Source of the DNA: Saturnia japonica
Lineage: Eukaryota; Arthropoda; Insecta; Lepidoptera; Saturniidae
DNA length: 64,000 nt
Direction: 5' to 3'
NCBI GenBank assembly: GCA_033032175.1
Contig: CM065304.1
Span: forward strand, 7,874,001 to 7,938,000
Shown here: piece by piece, positions 55,262 to 64,000 of the stretch
Position numbering within the stretch: the first letter of the stretch is position 1
How the letters are laid out: the number at the start of each line of letters is the position of its first letter
Made by a program: the position numbers and the translations under genes
Notes under the pieces: generated by a model
The model's input: only the letters and a program-made list of their open reading frames with translations
What the model was told of the DNA's origin: nothing
Database searches by the model: none

Positions 55262-57930
55262 AAATAAATTGTCAATGTATTATTGAATAGATAGTTGTCG
55301 AACAGTCACAAATGTATTCAGTTGAAACACATGATGAGATACTTAGTTTAAGCTACAGTTATCTTTATGGAATCAATAGCTAATGAGCAGTTATTTAGGT
55401 ACCTCAGAAACCGGGCATATGTAATTCCAACCCACGCTCTTAACTTTATAAAGTGAAGATAATTTATGTAGTCTTTTTCATAATATTTAGGTTATGTAGG
55501 GTTGAACAATATTGTGATAATTATAGTATTTTATATCATCATCGACCACAATCTGAACTCGTACACTGTTGTTATAATTATAGGTATGTATTATAATGTA
55601 TATTTACAGATAAGTAATAATAGATATACAGTATTCTATGTAAAACCTGTAAAACTTGTAAAAATATAATATATCAGATTTATCTAGTGTTGTAAAACAT
55701 CTTTTTTTTGGACAATCGATAAATTGACTATATATATAAATACAATTGATATATGTCATGAATATATACAACGAAAAAAATGTCACCGAATGTTCCGAAA
55801 CTTGCGTAGGTAAGGTACCTTCCTAACTTGACGAGGTAAAAAAATCTCCTTCGAGGAAATCTTCCCCATTTTCATAAAAATACTACGATTATGTATTGGA
55901 AATCAACAATCGATTATTTTATTCCAACAATCCATTGTTCGGTAGTCCTATTCAATTAATCAATGTTTACCAACACTACATATATCTATCTATATCTAAA
56001 GATTGGGTGGTATTAATATGCCATCTTTGTGAATATTTTGCTGTCATTTATTTATTTTCGCTTTGTACTGATAATCGTAGTTTTCATTTTGTGATAGAAA
56101 TTTGAAATTACTGCTTCAATGAAATTTTCGAAATATATGATATTAATTTTTAAGCGTTTTCTTGAATGCAAAAAGTCACGAGGAACGTGTGGTAAAGTTA
56201 TTGAATATGATGCTTATACTGACATGGGAATTAACTGCTACTATTATTTGATTGTGTAAATAAATATTTTGCAAAAAGTTCTCGTTTTATTTAGACCCAT
56301 CTTTATACTTACAAGTCAACCAGACCACTTTTGTTTATTGGATTACTGATTATTATACAGGAATTAGTGAATAGTAAAAAAAAAAACAATATAATTTAGA
56401 ACTTTTATTGCGAGTCGAAGGCAACGGGTAGAGATACATTAAAGCGATTGTAGGTACAACAGACAAGACCTAATTGTAACGTTTACAAATATTAAATATT
56501 TTTTCATGCAATTTCATATAAGCAATAGTAATGTTCATACAGGAGTAATAGGATGTTAAAACAAAATTTCCATCGTAGACCAATAAGTATAAGGGCATAA
56601 TTAAACGAACTTGTTCTAAGTTAAGGCACTATGCTTTTTAAACTGAACAAATAATAGTAATTTTTATTAAGCCCAAACAAAGAGAATAATAAGTTTTAGA
56701 GTTTTACAACAGTACAGTATCATAAAGAAATATTTTATTATACAAAGTAGATTTTTGAGTTAATACAGGAATAGAAATAAAAAAGATGTTACCTAACAAT
56801 AATGAGTGGATAATAATTTTTCAAGTATGTTGCCCTTTTATATAAGTTCGTATAAATTGTTATTGATGGCAATACGGAAATGTGACATTTTCGACTTAAT
56901 GGTAGGTGTTTTATATGACTTTACTTTTAATCTTCACTGTCGCTTATGTAATACTTACTCGTCGCTTACGACATGAATAAACAACATAAGTAGTCAATAA
57001 TTAAAAAAAAAAGATGTTTTAGTCGAGATTATAACTCCCAATCTATCATAACGTTGAAAAATATTATTCTAAAGTTTTTTTGTTGTGATAAATATGTAAA
57101 TTATCAGCCCCGGATCTAGGGGACGAGCGTACGGGCCCGGCCCCGGCCGCAATTTCAGGGGGCGTCAAAATCATACTCGTATATAATATGGTTGTAAAAA
57201 AAACTTGCTTTGCACAGCGCCTAGCATCCAGCGCACGTTTCATTTGATTTTAAAACGCCCGGTTGGTTTTTGAACACATCCTAAGGGTTCATTTAGAAAG
57301 GTGCTGCGAGCAGCTGCAGCGCAGCAGATTGTTGGCAACATCTAATGGCAGGAATTTTAATTTATATAATTTTATAAATAATTAACAATGAAATATTATT
57401 TAAAGATATTATTTTATGCTTGTTTCTTACAAAAACGCCGTGTAAATCTGTAGCAAGATTAGATTTAAAACAATGCTGAGACTTAAAGAGTAGGAGAGCG
57501 TCTTGATTGACTGTCTTGTCTTTCTGGTTTAATATTTTTCATATATATAATTTTGTCACACAAATGAAAAAGCTACAAGTTAATTTGTAATAATAAAGAG
57601 TGCAAATTTACTACAGGGTTCTTATTGACCTGATCACAAAAAATGCCAATTATATTTATTATTTGTGAGTTTTTTAACACTTTATCACAAACGCTGGAGA
57701 GAAGGAGCACCGCTATTAAGTTTCTGCTCGGGTTCGAAAAACTCGTAGATCCGGGGTTGTTCAATGTTCATAATGTTACCTAAGTAATACTTCTATTGGT
57801 AACATTCCTAATTTTATTCTAACACTTATAAAAATTTAAAATCACACCAAGAGTCACTTTGAGATTTATCATAAAGTTTTAATCACATCAAGAGTCACTT
57901 TGAGATGTATCTGTCTTAAATTTTTATCAA
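55262..57930. other. AT-rich spacer with a small GC-rich repeat scrap
   Basis: No gene recognised. CCTCAGAAACCGGGCAT at 55401-55417 is the reverse of the first bases of the 131-bp satellite unit (ATGCCCGGTTT.TGAGG). At 57105-57170 GGATCTAGGGGACGAGCGTA and CCCGGCCCCGGCCGCAATTT are an isolated GC-rich scrap of unknown origin. Confidence 0.4.
57836..57918 (+). repeat. Short tandem duplication
   Basis: AATCACACCAAGAGTCACTT then TGAGATTTATC, repeated about 47 bp later as AATCACATCAAGAGTCACTT then TGAGATGTATC. Confidence 0.75.
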
Positions 57931-57931
57931 A

Positions 57932-58209
57932 GCCTAGAACAGTGGTAATCAACCAGGTCAATATGTATATGCTTCTGTACATACAAAGTAAAAATGCATA
58001 AATATCTAGGTTCAACTACAACGTATTGGCTAGTTATTATTTTTATATGTTTAACTTGTAACACTGTTTTATAGATTTACTTTCCTACTTTATACATCCT
58101 GACTACTATTGTACTAGTGGGCAGTTAGTAAGTTTGACCACTGTCCAATAATAAAGATATAAAAGTTGCTAGTAGAGGTATAAAAAGGTTGACAACCCCT
58201 GGCCTAGAA
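57932..58209. mobile_element. hAT-type MITE, 262 bp, with 8-bp target duplication
   Basis: GCCTAGAA at 57932-57939 and 58202-58209 flank an element (57940-58201) that starts CAGTGGTAATCAACC and ends GGTTGACAACCCCTG. The ends are imperfect inverted repeats of the hAT form CAGtGgTtcTCAACC. An 8-bp duplication is the hAT rule. No coding capacity, so it is a non-autonomous copy. Confidence 0.88.
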
Positions 58210-60718
58210 TATTTTATGGGGATATTTGATTATCAATTAGGACGTTCATGAAGTATCAGTTTGCAATTCTCTTTCCCCGATACACGATTAATTGATAATT
58301 TCTACGCTGAAGTTTTTTATAACTTTCCACAGAAAACTTGACCTGTGGTTTCTAGCGACCACCAATGCATGTATGCCACGTCGTGAATTTTCTACGTTCA
58401 ATGTTGCTAAATTCAATGTTGTTGTTCAATGTTATATTATAATAATTAATATTACTATGTTGTTATTAACTATCCATGAATCTATTTGAACTTGGTGTGT
58501 AAGAATGAAGATGTTCGTTGAAAGATGATTTTTTTTTAGATAATGTTCTGTCCGTGTGATAGTAATGGGTCATTCTGAAAGAACTTTATTATTATATTAC
58601 GTTTTATTTATTAGGTATTTTTTTACACCAAGAATCGTGTACCTTAATTTTCAACATCTATAGTTGAAAACATAATAATCACTTATATAAGACATAATAT
58701 TATGCAGATAGGTACCTAAAACTAGATTTTATTTCATACTAAACTAGTATTAGTTGCCTTTTACTCAGAATATTTACAACATTACTAAGTCTGTCTAATA
58801 TGTATAGGAAATTTTCCCCTTAACGTTTTTATGTAGGTACGTTCAGGATGAGCACAAGAATATAGAACAAAAACGATCGGTTTTCACTACTTTCTAAAAC
58901 ATTGAATTTATTTAATTAAAACTGTGAACATTTATATGTGATTAAATACAAATACACTTATTATTATTGTAGGGTTTAAACCGAGCACTACATGATTAAA
59001 TATTTCCATAATAATGATGATTATGACTAAATGAGTGAGAGGTCAATGACCCTCTTGCGTACAGACACCAAAGGTATTATAGATACGGTTTATGAAGAAT
59101 AATGCGCATTACTATGATATAAACTAAAATTTCATGTCAAATAGGATAACAAAAAAAAATTGCTTCTGATTATGATATAACATATGACATATTATTGTCT
59201 CAAAATGAATATTTTTTATAATTAATCATAGGTAGGTATTTATTTATCACAAAATACTATAATATATTATAAAAAGTTTACACCTATGAAGTGGCAATTT
59301 TATTATTTGATATAGTGTAGTATAAATTACCTACAGAGTGATACAATTATCTCTACGACAAAGAAAAAAAAAATGTTCTATGCACTTGAATATAAGAACA
59401 ATCAATATTTAGCCGAAAAACATCACTATTCGATTTTAATACTGATTACATTAATATAAAAATAGGGATTTAAGTAACTAATTCAAATTTTGAATTCTAT
59501 AAAACAAAAATTCAGGAAACAGCTGGGGTTTTTTCTAAAGCCTTAGGTTATAGCTATAAGTGTTTACAATTATAATACTAATTAATACAACATATATTAA
59601 AAGCTAACAATAGATTACGAATGTATCTTCGAAAAACATTTAACTATAATTCATTATTTAAACATTGATGATTGATATAAATTACATAATGTACTTATTT
59701 CAGTAAATACTAAGTTATTAATCATATCGGATAAAACAACACTATTTTCTATTAAATTTCATATTAAATGCGATTTTATATTACATATCGCAAATGGTAA
59801 ATTTAATATTCAAGGGAAACAAACTACATAGTGGTTGCTTAACGGCTATCGGTTTTAAAAGGTAATGAAATATGATGTAGCGGTTATTTTGGGGTTCCTT
59901 TGGCCTTATGTATATTTATCTTAGGGAAATCAATGATTAATGTGAGAAAAAATACTTCTGTGTCGTCTCAGACACGATTGAGAAAGTAGTAACACTCTGT
60001 ATCGACATAAGGCTCCCTCAATTTATTTTTATACTAAGAATCTTGATATATAGTATAAATAATTACTGAGTGAACACTCGCATTACTTCATATCAATAAC
60101 ATGTTGGTCGACGAAATAATTTATTCAAAGAATTCCAAAGATAGGCAAATTTCATATTTGTGATCGTCATATTTTAAAATTATGCTACACTTGGTAATTA
60201 AATACAAAAATAAAATGTCTGCTTACGAATATAGTATAAATTTAAGATAATAACAAATAATTTGAAATTTTTTATCGACCAACATCGCGACTCCAGTTTT
60301 ATCATAATTCTTTAAAAATACTTCTTAACCGCCAAGATCTAAACTACGATCCATTACACTAGTTCGGATTTCCATCTATATACATTTACAATCTAACCAT
60401 GCCTGAACATATAGCAACTGTATCGGTAAAACTCTATTACCATTTTATTTCACTAAGTGTACTATGTGTTTTATTTAATCAAATTAAGCCAAAATGAATT
60501 TACGTGTACGCTGGAAAAATTTAATATGCTGAGTTTTCTTTGATTACAGAATTTTTTGAACCAAATTATGTAAAATGTTATAAAAACCGAAAAATTAATG
60601 TTACCAATGCTCAACAATAAAAAAAGCTATTTAAGTAGAGACAGGGTACGGTTACTCTAAGTACATACAAATTGAATTTTTCGAATGGGGGTTGCCCTAA
60701 AATGCGGTAAGGGCTTAA
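58210..60718 (-). other. Probable long 3' UTR and downstream DNA of the minus-strand gene
   Basis: Very AT-rich with no ORF of note. It lies downstream of the stop codon at 60719, so part should be 3' UTR; the polyadenylation site is not placed. Confidence 0.4.
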
Positions 60719-61201
60719 TTAAGCATTGGATTCTTTTAAATCGGTGAGCCTTGCAAGCTGAGCTGGCTCAAGCTCATCAGGGATGGACGCCCTCCCAGCG
60801 CGCGGAGCCATCGGGGGCGACTGAGGGGCAGTCGGAGGGCCAGACGCAACCGAAGCTCCAGTCGATTCGCCTTCAGAAGCGGTTGAGCTGGATGCGGGAT
60901 GGGGCGCAGAATCAGCGTGCTCATCCTGGGAATCGTGCAGGCAGACGGCTGTTTGCTCCGAAAGAGAGGATTCCTCATCGTCATTATCTTCGGTGATGTG
61001 CTCAGTTTCTTCGAGCTGTGGCTCGGCTGCGGGCTCAGGCTGCGAGGGCGGGAACGGTTGTTCCGGCTCTTCAATCATGGGAGTGGCGGCAGTGATGACT
61101 ATTTGTGCTACGCCTAGATTGCTGCTGGTCTCCGATACTATAGCCACTGCCGGCTCCGGGTGGTTAGGCTGAGGCAGCGGCGTCGGGGGCTCTTCTTCCT
61201 C
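60719..61201 (-). CDS. Last coding exon of an unidentified gene (acidic, Ser/Pro/Glu-rich C-terminus)
   Basis: 160 codons between a good acceptor (..TTCATTATTAG, minus strand, AG at 61203-61202) and TAA at 60721-60719. The exon starts EEEEPPTPLPQPNHPEPAVA, has a run of Gln/Pro/Glu (EEPEQPFPPSQPEPAAEPQL), an acidic patch (EDNDDEESS), a Ser/Ala/Pro-rich stretch, and ends SIPDELEPAQLARLTDLKES with NA at the C-terminus. Codons are GC-rich against an AT-rich background, and the conserved-looking tail suggests real coding. Composition suggests an intrinsically disordered cytoplasmic tail. I do not recognise the family. Upstream exons lie beyond 64000 or are too small for me to see in 61204-64000. 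Confidence 0.7.
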   Translation of the reverse strand, partial: EEEEPPTPLPQPNHPEPAVAIVSETSSNLGVAQIVITAATPMIEEPEQPFPPSQPEPAAEPQLEETEHITEDNDDEESSLSEQTAVCLHDSQDEHADSAPHPASSSTASEGESTGASVASGPPTAPQSPPMAPRAGRASIPDELEPAQLARLTDLKESNA

Positions 61202-61384
61202 CTAATAATGAACAAATCCATAATTACCATCTATGATACACGACACATACTAATTGACAAACACATCGCTTAAACATATAAACGCTATGTTCATAACCTA
61301 ACTCTCTACAAACACGGATCTAGAGTTTAAGAGGGGTTCATACATTGGAGTTACTCGAAGATTCAACATCAAACACATTATACA

Positions 61385-61625
61385 CAAGACAGTTTTAAAC
61401 CCAAAAGAAATCCAACTTCTATGATTTTGAGATGTTCCCTGGTGTATCTTCGAAGCTGAAGGTCCAATGCTCCATGAATAAAAATGGGATCAATCTTGAG
61501 GTATCCCCGATCAAACAAGAAAATAATTATCCAATTCGGTTCATAAATAAATAAGTCATGGCTGAACATCCATAAAAAATTATACATTGCAATTGAGTAA
61601 CCTCCGTCTTCTTTTGAAGTCGGTT
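61385..61625 (+). repeat. Dispersed repeat, copy 2 (partner at 17780-18025)
   Basis: Same ordered words as copy 1: GATGTTCCCTGGTGTATCTT, CTTGAGGTATCC, TTCATAAATAAATAAGTCAT and CTTCTTTTGAAGTCGG. Same orientation, about 75% alike by eye. Confidence 0.75.
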
Positions 61626-63030
61626 AAAATTAAAAATAAATGGAATTTTCTACAATAATTGGAAGTAATATTTAGTTTTGAGAGAAGGGATTATGACCCC
61701 TATGACCCTTCTTTGAAACCGCGCCTGATTCTGTGGGCATCGAGTGAAAACCAGCGCTGGGGGGTTAACCCGTTCCACAGAATAGATGCTAACTTGGGAT
61801 ACATCTGCTACACACACATTTCTAACAGATTTTGTAAATATTAATGACAATATGAATTTTTATTCCTTTTTATTTTATTATATTTTTTTGTATATTATAT
61901 GTGTGGCAAATAGATGCTTTTCTTTCTATGTAAAGTTATTTACATACCAACTATAATCAACATCACCTTGTATGTAATTTTAACGTATAAGTATATAATA
62001 ATGCAGATAAAAGAAGGATAAAATAGATTATAAGTCAGAAAGTATTTCCAAATATATATAGGTCACAGTTAGCGTTATAAGCCTCGTCTAATGAATGCTA
62101 AAATACAGCACTACTACTACAAGCGACATGCCTGAAATGATATGAAGTAGGTAAATACACGAAAAATTAAAATTGAAGGGTCCAATGCATGCGAAGTTTG
62201 CAGTCAAAACATGCATTATAATTAATTGGATTTTGTAAACATTTGGCATAATGTTAATGCAATAATATGCGTATTTCATTATATGACATGTTCATAATTT
62301 ATTATATTGTTGATCAGACCATATTAATAGAATGTAAGCTTATTGTGTATTAAATAAGAAGTTTTCATTAGAAATCTATCTTGTTTTAAAACGTATCTGG
62401 GTAAAAACAAGATATATTTATTTGTAAATGCAGCAATTAAAAGCTCATTAACTGATTCCATCCCAGAGTCAGTGCATCCGTTATTTTAAAATTATAATAT
62501 TTACTTATGCCAAACGACACAATATATATATAAACATAGTAACAAAAAAGAATACAGTAATAAGCTGTAGATAAATGAAATATAACATATAGTGAAGTAT
62601 TTGGTAAGTAAGTAAAGTGGAGTCAAACCTCATCTGAAAAATTGCCCCCGACAACCTCATCAACTGAAGCATGTAAAAATTACAAAATTTAGGTAGATGC
62701 TGTTTTGATATTTTACATGAAAGGGTTTTATAAAATATAATAAAACAATAATAAACACTACAATTTAAATAAAAAAGTAAACTACGTACGAAATTCTATT
62801 AAAAGTATTTAATAAACATTTAACATTTTTACATATATTTCGTTTATATATATCTACCAACAAGCAAAAGGTTTACCATGTTTGCGCCTTTCAGAGTAAT
62901 TTTCATACGGTTAATAAATAAAGTGTAAATAATAATATATTCAAGACACAATCGTATTAATAACTCGATGAATAAGTTGTTACGTTTTGACTATAAAACC
63001 TTTTTTTTTTATTTAATTATATTTATCGTT
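61626..63030. other. AT-rich intron or spacer, no feature seen
   Basis: Probably an intron of the minus-strand gene whose last exon ends at 61201. No ORF with recognisable content. Around 61680-61800 a GC-richer scrap (GACCCCTATGACCCTTCTTT, CCAGCGCTGGGGGGTTAACC) has no clear identity. Confidence 0.4.
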
Positions 63031-63035
63031 ATAGA

Positions 63036-63360
63036 TTATTTTATCATTGTGGCCACAATCTTACCTGACCCTAAGTGACAATGTGGCCCAAGATGGTAGC
63101 ACGCTAAGCCTAGTGGAAGACTGGCTCTCAATTGCAACTGCCGGAACCCACCCACTGGTGCTTGGCGACAGATTTTCAACATGAGGGTGGTAGCCAGCCA
63201 GGCGGGCATTATCACTATACAACACTTTTTTGACTTTGGAAAAACAATAATAATAAAAAAGATAAACCCGATCGAGTTTTTGCCGGGTATTCTTGATAAC
63301 GGATTTCTCCGAACTGGTATTAGTGTTTTGATGTTCATAAGGTGCAAGAAGGGAACCTAA
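63036..63360. repeat. Probable LINE-type repeat fragment
   Basis: GC-richer segment with TGACAATGTGGCCCAAGATG, CGGAACCCACCCACTGGTGC and GAGTTTTTGCCGGGTATTCT. The last part resembles the GGGTTTTTGCCGGGTATTCT words of a lepidopteran repeat I know only loosely. No intact frame. Confidence 0.35.
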
Positions 63361-63769
63361 ATTGAATAAAGAATTTTCTGATTTTAATTTTGAACTTAGC
63401 TATTTTTGTCGGTCCCAGTTGTTACAGAATGCACACAAAAACAAATCGACAAAAATAATACTTATTAAAATGTTAGTTAATTAGAAGTTGCAATTATTTT
63501 TCTACATGATAATTTAAAATAATATACATGGTGATTTTGAAAAATAAATATTATTACTGCTATTATGTTGTATAAGATATATAAGACAGGCTCTTAAATG
63601 CAGCTCCAAAACACAACTATAAGTGTTTAGCGATAGATTTCCATATTATAAAAAATCATAAAACGTTGATTATGCTTTCTTCGTCGCAAACTCAAAATTT
63701 TTGTATTAACCCATTTTAGGTTGAAAGATGCGTAGAACGAGAAGGCTACCACTATGTAACTTAATATTA

Positions 63770-63955
63770 AAAATATCTCGGCGACCAAGCTTTGCCCGAT
63801 ATCTTAAAAAAAGAAAAAAAAACACCTATCTAGGTAAACTCAAAATATAAAACATTATCTACATACAAAATTTCATCCAAATCGTTGGAGCCGTTTCCGA
63901 GAAATGAATTACATATATACAAGAATTACTCACTTAATAGTATTAGATTACATAT
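63770..63955 (+). repeat. Dispersed repeat end (AAATTTCATCCAAATCG type)
   Basis: ATATCTCGGCGACCAAGCTT and CAAAATTTCATCCAAATCGT then TGGAGCCGTTTCCGAGAAAT, ending near AATAGTATTAGAT. This word order is common at one end of lepidopteran non-coding repeats. Confidence 0.55.
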
Positions 63956-64000
63956 GTTATAATAATCACTTTATAGAAATAAATATTCTATTCTATTTGT

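Noticed and set aside
63036..63347. 103-codon minus-strand ORF
   Set aside because: Hydrophobic run (GFIFFIIIVF) comes from an A/T tract and the rest matches repeat-like DNA; no splice or family support.

Overview
The window looks like a gene-poor, transposon-rich piece of an insect chromosome, most likely a butterfly or moth. It has small host exons with GT-AG introns in AT-rich DNA, a tRNA-derived SINE of a type I know from Lepidoptera, R1-clade LINEs, mariner, Copia, Ty3/gypsy, P-type, hAT and Transib elements. The order assignment is inference from repeat style; the gene assignments rest on protein motifs.

Host genes. (1) 103-1989 (+): the last three exons of an ABHD16A-like phospholipid hydrolase, with the catalytic Asp and His regions. 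(2) 14471-25960 (+): a COQ8/ADCK3-type atypical kinase of coenzyme Q biosynthesis, eight exons and 631 codons, all splice phases compatible, KxGQ/alanine-rich/DFG motifs intact. (3) 60719-61201 (-): the last coding exon of an unidentified gene with an acidic, Ser/Pro/Glu-rich C-terminus; the rest lies beyond the right edge.

Mobile DNA, left to right. 2425-5165: a LINE whose gag and reverse transcriptase are joined without an endonuclease. 5205-5425: a decayed mariner fragment. 8160-8990: a LINE 3' end with RNase H. 12247-13533: a near-complete mariner with broken transposase. 18376-22834: a young Copia element antisense in a COQ8 intron (short, nearly identical LTRs, CATAG duplication). 26959-27731 plus 33209-33240: a 131-bp satellite split by a 5.5-kb R1-clade LINE with a 15-bp target duplication. 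34465-35660: an internally deleted relative of that LINE.

35.7-53.6 kb is a nest. The base layer is a decayed Ty3/gypsy element on the minus strand. Into it went a P-type/THAP fragment (36.5-37.8 kb), a 5'-truncated LINE (38.36-40.49 kb), a 3956-bp Transib element (40656-44611, 558-bp inverted repeats, 5-bp CGACG duplication) and, probably within its LTR, an 8.15-kb tandem array of six P-type transposon units (44914-53067). A further P-type relic lies at 54.5-55.26 kb and a 262-bp hAT MITE with an 8-bp duplication at 57940-58201.

The most notable items are the Transib element, whose right terminus is exactly CACAGTG (the heptamer of RAG recombination signals) and whose protein keeps RAG1-like catalytic and zinc residues, and the P-type tandem array of long and short units. 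Neither looks active: both carry stops or deletions.
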